Shown here piece after piece: positions 51,982 through 61,046 of a DNA stretch of 64,000 bases. The DNA comes from Sulfitobacter albidus (GTDB lineage Bacteria; Pseudomonadota; Alphaproteobacteria; Rhodobacterales; Rhodobacteraceae), in the NCBI RefSeq assembly GCF_018200035.1, contig NZ_CP073581.1:802501-866500 (forward strand). Direction: 5' to 3'. Position 1 is the stretch's first letter; each line of letters opens with the position of its first letter. Both the position numbers and the translations under genes were made by a program. The notes below the pieces were generated by a model. The model had not been told where the DNA came from and made no database searches. It saw only the letters and a list, made by a program, of their open reading frames with translations.

Positions 51982-54900
51982 TGCGTTTTTTCAAGGTTTT
52001 TCTCTTGCTGCTCGCCTTCGCGGTGCAGCCCGCCGCAGCACAGGAAGAGGGCGAGGGCTTCCTCACCCGCCAGATCCAGAACGTGCTGAGCGGCGCGGGC
52101 CGCGATGTGGATATCGTGGGCTTTCGCGGGGCGCTCAGCTCCAGCGCATCCTTTGACCGGATGACCATCGCGGACGACGAGGGCATCTGGCTCACGCTCG
52201 AAGACGTCGTGCTTGACTGGAACCGCTCGGCGCTGCTGCGCGGGCGGCTCGAGGTCGAAGAGCTCAGCGCCGCGCTGATTGATCTGGCACGCCTGCCCAA
52301 CGGCGACCCCGACGCGCTGCCCTCCGCCGAGGCGCAGCCGTTTACCTTTCCCACGCTGCCCGATCTGCCGGTCTCCATCGACATCGAACAGCTGAACGCC
52401 AATGAAATCAGCCTTGGCGAAAGCATTCTGGGCCAGGCCGTGAGCCTCAGCCTTGAGGCGCGCGCGCAGCTCAACGACACCGGGCTGGACGCGAAATTCA
52501 CCGCCAGCCGCATCGACGGCGCGCGCGGGGTGTTCGATATCACCGCCGTGCTGGGCCGCGACAACGTGCTGGATCTGGCGATCACCGCGCAAGAGGCCGA
52601 GGACGGTATCGCCGCCACCCTGATGAACATCCCCGGCACGCCCTCGGTGGATCTGACGCTCACCGCCGCGGGACCGCTCAGCGATCTGCCGATCACCCTG
52701 CAACTGGACACCGACGGTGAGGAACGCCTCGCCGGTGAGATAAATCTGGCCGAGGAAGGCGACGCCGCCGATCCCGACCGCCGCATCACCGCCGACATCG
52801 GCGGCGATCTGACGGCAATCATCCTGCCCGAATACCGCGATTTCTTTGGCCGCGACGTATCGCTGCGCGCCGACGCGCTGATCGGCGCGGACGGGTCCAT
52901 CGCGGTTTCGGATCTGGCGCTGCTGGCGGCGGCGGTGGATCTGACGGGCGATCTGGCGCTGGCCCCCGACGGCTGGCCGCAACGCATCGACCTTGAGGGC
53001 ACCGTGGCGCGCGCCGACGGTGAACCGGTTCTGCTGCCGGGTGGCAACGGCGACGTGACTGTGGGGCGCATCGCCCTCGACGTGGATTACGACGTGGCCA
53101 ATGGCGAGGCCTATCAGGCCGTGTTCGACATCGCCAATCTCGTCACGGCGCAGGCGCAGGCCGATCAGGTTACCTTGCGCTCGACCGGGACGCTCAGCGG
53201 TGCCAACGGCGGCATCGGCCAGCTGCGCGGCGCGGTGAATTTTGCGACACAGGCGCTTGCGCTGGCCGATCCCGCGCTGGCCGAGGCGATCGGCCCCGAG
53301 ATCTCGGGTCGCGCGGATATCAACTACCTCACCGATCAGCCGATGCGCATCTCGGGCCTCGATCTTGAGGGCAGCGATTACGGGCTGACCGGCGATCTGT
53401 CGATCGACAACCTGACCTCCGGCGTGGACATCACGCTTGATGCGGGCCTCACCGCCTCCGATCTCAGCCGCTTTTCCGCACTCGCCGGGCGCGAGCTGGC
53501 GGGCGCCGCGGCCCTGCAACTGGCCGGTGAGATCGGCGCGCTGTCGGGCACCTTCGATCTGACCGCGCAAGGCACGACCGAAGATATCATCACCGGCATC
53601 GCACAGGCCGACGCGCTGCTCGAAGGACGCACCGATCTCAACCTGCGCGCCATCCGCAACGTCAACGGCACTTTCCTGCGCGATCTTGAGCTCAACAACC
53701 CCGCATTGCTTTTCATCGGCAGTGCGGAGCTTGCCACCGACAACAGCCGTGTCGACGCCGATCTGACGCTGCGCGACATCTCCACCGTGCTGCCCCAGTA
53801 CGAAGGGCCGGTCACGCTCACCGGATCGGCCACGCAGGACGCGATCGGCTGGCGCGTGGATGTGGACGCCGACGGCCCCTATGACGCGCAGATCCGCGTT
53901 GACGGTCTGGCCACCGGACCGGACGCCGATATTGATTTCTCCGCCCGCGTGCCGCGCATCAGCGATTTTGCCGAGGGGATCGAGGGCGCGCTCAGCGCCA
54001 ACGGCTCCCTGCGCCAGACGCCCGAAGGCTACCTGCTGCAAACCGACGCCTCCGGCCCCTATGACGCCAATGCGACGATCAACGGGCTGATTACCCCCGC
54101 CGTCAACGTGGCATTCGATCTCTCGCTGCCCGAACTTTCCGCCGTGACGCCGCAGGTCAGCGGCCCGCTGCGCGCCACGGGTCGCCTGCGCCAGACCGCC
54201 GACGGGTTCGAGATCGACACCGACGCCTCCGGCCCCTACGACGCGGATCTGAGCGTCACCGGCACGCTCACGCCCGCGCTCGACATCGGGTTCGACGTCT
54301 CGCTGCCGCAGGTCGCGGCGGTGGCACCGCAGGTGAACGGGCCGCTGAACGCCACGGGTCGTCTGCGCCAGACGGACGACGGCTTTGAAATCGATACCGA
54401 AGCGTCCGGCCCCTACAACTCCGATCTGAGCGTGCAGGGCGCGCTGACCCCGGCGGTGGACATCGCGTTTGACCTTGCCGTGCCCAATCTCGCGCCGCTG
54501 GTGCCGCAGGCGCGCGGACCGCTCAACGCAACAGGCCGCGTGCGCCAGACCGAGCGTGGCTTTTTCGTGGATACCGACGCGCGTGGCCCCGCCGGATCGC
54601 GCGCGCTGGTCGAAGGGCTGGCCACCGGGCCCGACATGTCGCTGACGTTCGACGTGAACGCCCCCAATGTCGCGGCCTTTGCGCCGGGCATCAACGGGGC
54701 GCTGGCCGCCACCGGTTCCGTGCAGCAGACCGAGGCGGGCCTGCGCGTCAACACCAACGCCACCGGCCCCTATTCCAGCCGCGCGCGCGTCGAAGGGGTG
54801 GTGACAGGCCCGCAGGCGGCGGTCGATTTCAGCTTTGCCATGCCGGATATCGGACGGCTGGTCGATCAGATCAACGGCCCGCTCAGCGTCGATGGCTCCG

Positions 54901-56303
54901 CCAACAAGGTCAGCACCGGCTGGCGCCTCGATACCGATGTGGCCGGGCCTGCGGGCACGCGGGCCAGCGTTGCGGGCACCGTGGCCGATAGCGGCACGCT
55001 CAATCTTGATGTCGCCGGACAGGCGCCGCTGGGCCTCACGCAGCCATTTCTTGAGCCGCGCGTGCTGCAGGGCATCGCGCAATTCGATCTGGCGGTGAAC
55101 GGGCCGCCGGCGCTCAGCTCTGTGACCGGCACCATCCGAACGGGCAACGCCAGCTTTACCGCGCCCAACCTGCGGCTGGGGCTGGAAGGCATCAGCGCCG
55201 ATATCCGCCTCGCCAACAGCCGCGCAGCACTCGATGTGCGCGCGGCAGCGACGGGCGGTGGCGGGTTGACGGCCACGGGCGGGATCGGTCTGGGCGGCGG
55301 CCTTCCCGCCGATCTGGCCATCGCGCTGCAGGGCGTTGTCGTGCAGGATCCGCGCCTTTACCGCACCACCATCGACGGCAATGTGAACATCAACGGCCCG
55401 CTCGCCGGCGGCGCGCGCATCGCGGGCGATCTCAATGTGGGCGAAACGGTTGTGACCGTGCCCTCGACGGGCCTGACCAGCATCGGGGACATTCCACCGA
55501 TTACCCACATCGGCGCCCCCGCCGACAACCGCGCCACGCGTGACCGTGCGGGCCTGCTGGAGGAGGGGGCGGCAAGCGATCCCACCGCCTCCGGCGGCGG
55601 TTCGGGCGGCTATCCGCTCGCGATCGACATCAACGCGCCGGGCCGCATCTTTGTGCGCGGGCGCGGCCTCGATGCGGAGCTTGGCGGCTCCCTGCGCCTC
55701 ACGGGCACCACGAACAACATCATCTCGGCGGGCCGGTTCGAGCTTCAGCGCGGGCGCCTCGACATCCTCGGCAAACGGTTTGACCTCGAAGAAGGCTCCG
55801 CCACCTTCCAGGGCGATTTTGTGCCCTACATCCGCTTTGTCACCACCACCTCGACCGAAAGCGGCACGGTGAGCGTCATCGTCGAAGGGCCGGCGGATTC
55901 GCCCGATGTGACCTTCTCCTCCAATCCCGAAGCGCCCCAGGACGAGGTGCTGGCCCAGCTTCTCTTCGGGCGCAACATCTCCGAGATTTCGGCGTTTCAG
56001 GCGCTGCAACTGGCCAATGCCGTGGCCACGCTCGCCGGGCGCGGCGGCAACGGCGTGGTGGGCAACCTGCGCGACCAGTTCGGCCTTGATGATCTGGACG
56101 TGACCACCACCGACGACGGAGAAACGGCGCTGCGCATCGGCAAATACCTCACCGATAACGTCTATACGGATGTGACGGCGGCCTCCGACGGTACGGCCGA
56201 TGTCTCGCTCAACCTCGACATCACGCCCAACCTCAAGGGCAAGGCGACGCTGGGGTCGGACGGGAATTCATCGCTCGGGATCTTCTTTGAGCGGGACTAT
56301 TGA
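51981..56303 (+). CDS. tamB: translocation and assembly module TamB
   Basis: A 1440-residue AsmA-like bridge protein. An N-terminal signal anchor (about 1-20, MRFFKVFLLLLAFAVQPAAA) is followed by a very long repetitive beta-rich region (for example five successive LRQT.DGFEIDTDASGPYDADL-type repeats at about residues 625-980), which folds into a hydrophobic groove. The C-terminal DUF490 domain has VTFSSNPEAPQDEVLAQLLFGRNIS and ends GNSSLGIFFERDY. Its tandem repeats are unusually regular. It is coupled to tamA by overlap, and its 3' end overlaps the convergent flavin reductase gene by seven bases. Confidence 0.94.
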   Translation: MRFFKVFLLLLAFAVQPAAAQEEGEGFLTRQIQNVLSGAGRDVDIVGFRGALSSSASFDRMTIADDEGIWLTLEDVVLDWNRSALLRGRLEVEELSAALIDLARLPNGDPDALPSAEAQPFTFPTLPDLPVSIDIEQLNANEISLGESILGQAVSLSLEARAQLNDTGLDAKFTASRIDGARGVFDITAVLGRDNVLDLAITAQEAEDGIAATLMNIPGTPSVDLTLTAAGPLSDLPITLQLDTDGEERLAGEINLAEEGDAADPDRRITADIGGDLTAIILPEYRDFFGRDVSLRADALIGADGSIAVSDLALLAAAVDLTGDLALAPDGWPQRIDLEGTVARADGEPVLLPGGNGDVTVGRIALDVDYDVANGEAYQAVFDIANLVTAQAQADQVTLRSTGTLSGANGGIGQLRGAVNFATQALALADPALAEAIGPEISGRADINYLTDQPMRISGLDLEGSDYGLTGDLSIDNLTSGVDITLDAGLTASDLSRFSALAGRELAGAAALQLAGEIGALSGTFDLTAQGTTEDIITGIAQADALLEGRTDLNLRAIRNVNGTFLRDLELNNPALLFIGSAELATDNSRVDADLTLRDISTVLPQYEGPVTLTGSATQDAIGWRVDVDADGPYDAQIRVDGLATGPDADIDFSARVPRISDFAEGIEGALSANGSLRQTPEGYLLQTDASGPYDANATINGLITPAVNVAFDLSLPELSAVTPQVSGPLRATGRLRQTADGFEIDTDASGPYDADLSVTGTLTPALDIGFDVSLPQVAAVAPQVNGPLNATGRLRQTDDGFEIDTEASGPYNSDLSVQGALTPAVDIAFDLAVPNLAPLVPQARGPLNATGRVRQTERGFFVDTDARGPAGSRALVEGLATGPDMSLTFDVNAPNVAAFAPGINGALAATGSVQQTEAGLRVNTNATGPYSSRARVEGVVTGPQAAVDFSFAMPDIGRLVDQINGPLSVDGSANKVSTGWRLDTDVAGPAGTRASVAGTVADSGTLNLDVAGQAPLGLTQPFLEPRVLQGIAQFDLAVNGPPALSSVTGTIRTGNASFTAPNLRLGLEGISADIRLANSRAALDVRAAATGGGGLTATGGIGLGGGLPADLAIALQGVVVQDPRLYRTTIDGNVNINGPLAGGARIAGDLNVGETVVTVPSTGLTSIGDIPPITHIGAPADNRATRDRAGLLEEGAASDPTASGGGSGGYPLAIDINAPGRIFVRGRGLDAELGGSLRLTGTTNNIISAGRFELQRGRLDILGKRFDLEEGSATFQGDFVPYIRFVTTTSTESGTVSVIVEGPADSPDVTFSSNPEAPQDEVLAQLLFGRNISEISAFQALQLANAVATLAGRGGNGVVGNLRDQFGLDDLDVTTTDDGETALRIGKYLTDNVYTDVTAASDGTADVSLNLDITPNLKGKATLGSDGNSSLGIFFERDY

Positions 56304-56809
56304 TCCGGGTCGAACCGGCCGAACCGACCCTTTTTGAACAGCAGCCCGTCGCGGTCGCCCGATTGCAGGGCGGCCTGCGTGATCTGGCCAAGGATGATCG
56401 AATGATCGCCCGCCGGATGCACCGCGTAGCGCGCGCAGTGAAACGTGGCGTTGCACCCGGTGAGCGTGGGCGTGTCGGCGGGGCCGGGGGCCCAGTCGAT
56501 CCCGCTAAAATCATGCCCCTGCCGGGCAAAATGCTGCGCCAGATCCCCCTGATCGTCGCGCAGCACGTGGATGCAGAACGCCGCCGCCTGCGCAAACGCA
56601 TCGTGGCGCGCCGAGGAGCGCGCCGCCGACCACAAGACCAACGGCGGGTCGAGCGAGACGGAAGAAAACGAATTCGCGGTCATCCCCAGCGGCCCCGCAT
56701 CGGTCTGCGCCGTTATCACGCAGACGCCCGTGCCGAATTGCCCGAAGGCCCGGCGCAGGGTGTCGGTGTTGGTCGCATCGGGGGTGATGATGTGCATGGG
56801 CGCTGTCAT
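56297..56809 (-). CDS. flavin reductase family protein
   Basis: A 170-residue FMN-binding split-barrel protein of the HpaC/flavin reductase-like group, which supplies reduced flavin to two-component monooxygenases. Motifs are LRRAFGQFGTGVCVITAQTDAGPLGMTANSFSSVSLDPPLVLWSAARSS, then the histidine-containing CRYAVHPAGDHSIILGQI. ATG 56809 or the second methionine at 56797 may start it; no strong ribosome-binding site is visible. No monooxygenase partner is adjacent. Confidence 0.85.
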   Translation of the reverse strand: MTAPMHIITPDATNTDTLRRAFGQFGTGVCVITAQTDAGPLGMTANSFSSVSLDPPLVLWSAARSSARHDAFAQAAAFCIHVLRDDQGDLAQHFARQGHDFSGIDWAPGPADTPTLTGCNATFHCARYAVHPAGDHSIILGQITQAALQSGDRDGLLFKKGRFGRFDPDQ

Positions 56810-56873
56810 GCCCCACGCGGTGCCACGCAGGGCCGGGTTTGTCCAGTGCGCGCGGGGCCGCAGCCGCGCGAAA

Positions 56874-56900
56874 CGGGCCGGCGCGCGGGGCGCCGGCCCG
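56874..56900 (-). terminator. acs terminator hairpin
   Basis: Perfect 11-bp arms CGGGCCGGCGC / GCGCCGGCCCG around a 5-base loop, starting six bases after the acs stop codon, followed on the minus strand by TTTCG. Confidence 0.7.
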
Positions 56901-56905
56901 ATTGC

Positions 56906-58858
56906 CTAGCGGTTCATCCGGTTCTCGATCAGATCATCGACGACCGACGGATCCGCCAGTGTCGAGGTATCGCCCAACGCGCCATAGTCGTTCTCGGCGA
57001 TCTTGCGCAGGATGCGCCGCATGATCTTGCCCGAGCGTGTCTTGGGCAGGCCCGGCGCCCATTGGATCAGGTCCGGCTTGGCAATCGGCCCAATCTCCGA
57101 GCGGACCCAGGTTTCCAGCTCCTTGCGCAGCGCGTCCGATGGCGCCTCGCCGCCCATCAGCGTGACGTAGCAATAGATGCCTTGCCCCTTGATGTCGTGC
57201 GGGTAGCCGACGACGGCGCTTTCCGCGACCTTGGGGTGCGCGACCAGCGCGCTTTCGACCTCCGCCGTGCCCATGCGGTGACCCGAGACGTTGATCACAT
57301 CGTCCACGCGGCCGGTGATCCAATAATCGCCATCCGCGTCCCGCTTCGCCCCGTCGCCGGTAAAGTAATATCCGGGGTAGTCGCTGAAATACGTCTTCTC
57401 GAACCGTTCGTGATCACCCCAGACGGTGCGCATCTGCCCCGGCCAGCTGTCAGCGATGCACAGCACGCCCTCGGCGGGGTTTTCGGTGATGACCTCCGCC
57501 GTGGTCGGCTCCAGGATCACGGGCTGCACGCCGAAAAACGGCTTCATCGCCGATCCGGGCTTCATCGCGTGCGCGCCGGGCAGGGGGGTCATCAGATGCC
57601 CGCCAGTCTCGGTCTGCCACCAGGTGTCGACGATGGGGCAGCGCCCGCCGCCCACGACCTCGTTGTACCAATTCCACGCCTCGGGGTTGATCGGCTCGCC
57701 CACGGTGCCGAGGATGCGCAGATCGCTCAGATCACATTTGGTGACGAAATCATTGCCTTGTCCCATCAGCGCGCGCAGCGCGGTGGGGGCTGTGTAGAAC
57801 TGATTGACCTTGTGCTTTTCGCAGACCTGCCAGAACCGGCTCGCGTCGGGGTAGGTCGGCACGCCCTCGAACATCAGCGTCGTCGCGCCATTGGCGAGCG
57901 GGCCGTACACGATATAGCTGTGCCCGGTGACCCAGCCGACATCCGCCGTGCACCAGTAGATATCGCCATCCTTGTAATCGAACGTCGTCTCATGGGTCAG
58001 CGCGGCATAGACAAGATAGCCGCCGGTGGTGTGCACCACGCCCTTTGGCATGCCGGTCGAGCCTGAAGTATAGAGGATGAACAGCGGGTCTTCGGCGTCC
58101 ATCACCGCAGGTTCGCAGGTGTCCGATGCTTCCTTGGCCAGCGCGGTATAATCCACGTCGCGCGCGTCATCCCACGCCACATCGCCGCCGGTGCGCCGCA
58201 CGGTCAGGCATTTCACGGACGCGTCGCAGTTTGCCAGCGCCTTATCGGCATTCGCCTTAAGCGGCGTGTTGCGCCCGCCGCGGGGCGCTTCATCGGCGGT
58301 GATGACCACCTTTGCGTCCGATCCCTGCACCCGCGCGGCCAAGGCATCGGGCGAGAAACCGGCAAAGACGATCGAATGAATGGCGCCGATGCGCGCGCAG
58401 GCCAGCATGGCATAGGCGGCCTCGGGGATCATCGGCAGATAGATGATGACCCGGTCGCCCTTGCCCACGCCCAGATCGCGCAGGATATTGGCCATCTTGC
58501 AGGTGCCCGCGTGCAAATCGCGGTAGCTGATGTGCTGGGCGGCCTCATCGGGGCTGTCGGGCTCCCAGATGATCGCCGTCTGATCGCCGCGCGTCTCAAG
58601 ATGCCGGTCGATGCAGTTGGCCGACACGTTCAGCTGACCGTCGGCATACCAGTTGATCGACACATTCCCGAGGGTGAAATCCACGTCCTTGATCTGCGTG
58701 GGTTTCTTGATCCAGTCGATCCGCCCGGCCTGCTCGGCCCAGAACGCGTCGGCATCGTTCAGCGAGGCCGCGTACATTGCATCGTAGCGGCTCGCGTCCA
58801 CGTGGGCACATGCGGCCATATCATCACTGGGCGGGTATGTTTTTGCCGTCTCGGCCAT
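56906..58858 (-). CDS. acs: acetyl-CoA synthetase
   Basis: A 650-residue AMP-forming ligase that activates acetate to acetyl-CoA through acetyl-AMP. Motifs: [20 protein letters not shown] (phosphate loop), the [14 protein letters not shown] block, [18 protein letters not shown], and the C-terminal [11 protein letters not shown] with the acetylatable lysine. Length is normal. ATG 58858 is preceded by GGAGGAGAT; an upstream in-frame extension is not conserved. The neighbouring TRAP transporter could import a C2-C4 carboxylate, though it is divergent and has its own promoter region. Confidence 0.97.
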   Translation of the reverse strand: MAETAKTYPPSDDMAACAHVDASRYDAMYAASLNDADAFWAEQAGRIDWIKKPTQIKDVDFTLGNVSINWYADGQLNVSANCIDRHLETRGDQTAIIWEPDSPDEAAQHISYRDLHAGTCKMANILRDLGVGKGDRVIIYLPMIPEAAYAMLACARIGAIHSIVFAGFSPDALAARVQGSDAKVVITADEAPRGGRNTPLKANADKALANCDASVKCLTVRRTGGDVAWDDARDVDYTALAKEASDTCEPAVMDAEDPLFILYTSGSTGMPKGVVHTTGGYLVYAALTHETTFDYKDGDIYWCTADVGWVTGHSYIVYGPLANGATTLMFEGVPTYPDASRFWQVCEKHKVNQFYTAPTALRALMGQGNDFVTKCDLSDLRILGTVGEPINPEAWNWYNEVVGGGRCPIVDTWWQTETGGHLMTPLPGAHAMKPGSAMKPFFGVQPVILEPTTAEVITENPAEGVLCIADSWPGQMRTVWGDHERFEKTYFSDYPGYYFTGDGAKRDADGDYWITGRVDDVINVSGHRMGTAEVESALVAHPKVAESAVVGYPHDIKGQGIYCYVTLMGGEAPSDALRKELETWVRSEIGPIAKPDLIQWAPGLPKTRSGKIMRRILRKIAENDYGALGDTSTLADPSVVDDLIENRMNR

Positions 58859-59257
58859 GGGATCTCCTCCGTCGTTGTCTGCGCCATGCGGCGTCGTATT
58901 GCGGCACAGCCTAGGGCGGCTGCGGGGCGAAGGGAACGGGCCTGCGCGGCCCTCCCGGCCTTTGTGTAAAGTTTTTTCCGCCAAACGGTAAAGGGTGTAA
59001 ATCCGACCTTTGGCGCAGGCGCGCGGCCACGATTCCGCACCGCCTGTGCGGAAATTCGGACAGGGGCTGCCGCAGGTGTCGGCGGCGGTACGCGGCGGTT
59101 TCCGCGCAAGCGACTGTTAACGCGTCCAAAATCAACGGTTTCGAGATTTCCGGTGGAAATGCTTGAAACTCGGCACGTGAGCCGCTTTGCTCACGCTCAT
59201 TCCGCAAAAGCGGAGCGGCCCGCCTGACGGGCCCCAAAAACACTACGGGAGAGAGAA
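58859..59257. other. 399-base divergent intergenic region between acs and the TRAP operon
   Basis: No gene is supported. It contains an inverted repeat ATTTCC/GGAAAT (59146-59160) and, nearer the TRAP gene, three small stem-loops listed separately. Regulation of both units presumably resides here. Confidence 0.5.
59177..59233 (+). promoter_or_regulatory. three consecutive stem-loops in the TRAP operon leader
   Basis: GTGAGC/GCTCAC (59177-59194, loop CGCTTT), TCCGC/GCGGA (59201-59214, loop AAAA) and GGCCCG/CGGGCC (59217-59233, loop CCTGA), ending 24 bases before the dctP ATG. They could form a structured leader or an attenuator. No known riboswitch was recognised. Confidence 0.4.
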
Positions 59258-60277
59258 ATGAACAAGTTTATCGTGGGTGCCGTTGCCAGCACCGTGTCCT
59301 TTGCTTTCGCCGCCGAGGCGATGGCCACCGAATGGAATGTCTCCGTCTGGGGCAAGCGCCGTGCGTTTACCGAGCACGTCGAAAAAATCGCCGAGCTGGT
59401 GTCTGAAAAGACGAACGGCGAATTCACCATGAACGTCAGCTACGGCGGCCTCAGCAAGAACCGCGAAAACCTCGATGGCATTTCCATCGGCGCGTTCGAG
59501 ATGGCGCAGTTCTGCGCGGGCTACCACCGCGACAAGAACCGCGTGATCACCGTGCTTGAGCTGCCCTTCCTCGGCGTCGAGAACCTTGAACAGGAAGTGG
59601 CCGTGTCCAAGGCCGTCTATGCCCACCCCGCCGCGACCGATGAAATGGCGCAGTGGAACGCCAAGCTGCTGATGACCTCGCCGATGCCGCAGTACAACCT
59701 CGTCGGCACCGGCGAGCCGCGCGATGAGCTGGCCGAATTCGACGGTATGCGTGTCCGTGCGACCGGTGGTCTGGGTCAGGCGTTTGAAGCCGTCGGCGGT
59801 GTGCCCACCTCCGTAACCGCGACCGAGGCGTTTCAGGCAATGGAATCCGGCGTCGTCGACACGGTGGCCTTTGCCCAGCACGCGCATCTGTCCTTCGGCA
59901 CCATCAACGAGGCCGATTGGTGGACCGCCAACCTCAACCCCGGCACGGTGAACTGCCCGGTGGTCGTCAACATCGACGCCTACGAGTCGCTCTCGGATGC
60001 GGAGCGTGAAGCGCTCGACAGCTCCGTGGACGAGGCGCTCGATCACTACCTCGCCAACTACGCCGAGCTTCTGGAGCGTTGGGACAGCGTTCTCGAAGAG
60101 AAGGGCGTGCAGAAGGTCGAAATCGCGCCCGAGGTGATCGAGGAATTCCGCGCCAAGGCGGCAACGCCGATCCGCGACGCCTGGATCGCCGACATGGAAG
60201 GGCAGGGACTGCCGGGTCAGGAACTCTACGATCTGGTCGTCAAGACCCTCGAAGAGGCGAAAGCCGGCGGCAGCTAA
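59258..60277 (+). CDS. TRAP transporter substrate-binding protein (DctP family)
   Basis: A 339-residue periplasmic binding protein with signal peptide (about 1-24, MNKFIVGAVASTVSFAFAAEA). The lobes carry the DctP pattern, including FDGMRVRATGGLGQAFEAVGG, where the Arg binds the substrate carboxylate. It captures an organic acid and delivers it to the DctQM permease encoded next. The type resembles proteins for unknown carboxylates rather than the strict C4-dicarboxylate DctP; substrate cannot be assigned. ATG is preceded by GGGAGAG. A strong stem-loop lies between this gene and the permease genes. Confidence 0.9.
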   Translation: MNKFIVGAVASTVSFAFAAEAMATEWNVSVWGKRRAFTEHVEKIAELVSEKTNGEFTMNVSYGGLSKNRENLDGISIGAFEMAQFCAGYHRDKNRVITVLELPFLGVENLEQEVAVSKAVYAHPAATDEMAQWNAKLLMTSPMPQYNLVGTGEPRDELAEFDGMRVRATGGLGQAFEAVGGVPTSVTATEAFQAMESGVVDTVAFAQHAHLSFGTINEADWWTANLNPGTVNCPVVVNIDAYESLSDAEREALDSSVDEALDHYLANYAELLERWDSVLEEKGVQKVEIAPEVIEEFRAKAATPIRDAWIADMEGQGLPGQELYDLVVKTLEEAKAGGS

Positions 60278-60293
60278 ACCCGCCTGAAACGGT

Positions 60294-60327
60294 CACCGCC
60301 CGTGTGCCAGCCGGTGCACGGGCGGTG
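60294..60327 (+). terminator. stem-loop between the TRAP binding protein gene and permease genes
   Basis: Perfect 11-bp arms CACCGCCCGTG and CACGGGCGGTG with an inner loop, 17 bases after the binding-protein stop. There is no T-run, so it more likely stabilises the upstream transcript or partly terminates it than ends the operon; that gives more binding protein than permease. Confidence 0.6.
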
Positions 60328-60416
60328 TACGTCGTGTGCACACCGTGTGACACGCTGATTTTACCGAAAAGAGGGGCCAAAGACGCCCCCGTCCGGGCCC
60401 AAGGGGAGGGAACATC

Positions 60417-61046
60417 ATGGCAGGATCTGCCGCGGTGCTGGAGGATTCCAGCCTACTGAGCAAACTCGACCGATGGCTTCTGCCCGTCGAGCGTTTCGCG
60501 GCCCTTCTTTCGGGCCTCGCGATCTTTTCGCTGATGTTTCTGGCGGCCTATTCCGTCACGGGGCGCAAGTTTTTCGCCTCGCCGCTCGCGGGCTATGTCG
60601 ACTATATCGAAGCCGCGATGCCGGTGATCGCCATCATGGGTGTCTCTTACGTGCAGCGCGACGGCAGCCACATCCGCATGGACATGCTGGTGGGCGCGCT
60701 AAAGGGCCGTATCCTTTGGCTATTCGAGCTGATCTCGGTCCTGCTGATGCTCTTGCTGATCGTCTTTCTGACCTGGGGCGCGTGGGAGCATTTTGACCGC
60801 TCGTTCGACTGCGCGCGGCCGCTGTGCTCACGTGACAGCTCCATCGACATCGGTATCCCGATCTGGCCGTCCAAGCTGGTCGTGCCCATCGCTTTCGCGG
60901 TGCTGACGTTGCGTTTGCTTTTGCAAACATGGGGATACGGGCGGGCCTTCATCCTCGGTCTGGAAAATCCTGTGGCCGTCCCCATGACACTGACGATCGC
61001 TGAACAGGCCCGTATCGAGGCCAAGGCACTGGAAGGGGCCGACTGA
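60417..61046 (+). CDS. TRAP transporter small permease (DctQ)
   Basis: A 209-residue protein with four transmembrane helices of the DctQ type (RFAALLSGLAIFSLMFLAAYSVTGRKFFASP, VDYIEAAMPVIAIMGVSYVQRDGSHIRMDML). The motif SYVQRDGSHIRMDM matches the DctQ signature. It joins DctM in the inner membrane and completes the Na+-dependent TRAP system. It overlaps dctM by one base (TGATGG). The ATG at 60417 is preceded by GGGGAGGG. Confidence 0.9.
   Translation: MAGSAAVLEDSSLLSKLDRWLLPVERFAALLSGLAIFSLMFLAAYSVTGRKFFASPLAGYVDYIEAAMPVIAIMGVSYVQRDGSHIRMDMLVGALKGRILWLFELISVLLMLLLIVFLTWGAWEHFDRSFDCARPLCSRDSSIDIGIPIWPSKLVVPIAFAVLTLRLLLQTWGYGRAFILGLENPVAVPMTLTIAEQARIEAKALEGAD

Noticed and set aside
51978..56009. 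A 1343-codon open frame on the minus strand, fully antisense to tamB
   Set aside because: High GC removes stops from opposite frames. The plus-strand frame has family motifs, ribosome-binding site and overlap with tamA; the antisense one is a low-complexity Gly/Arg/Ala composition without any domain.
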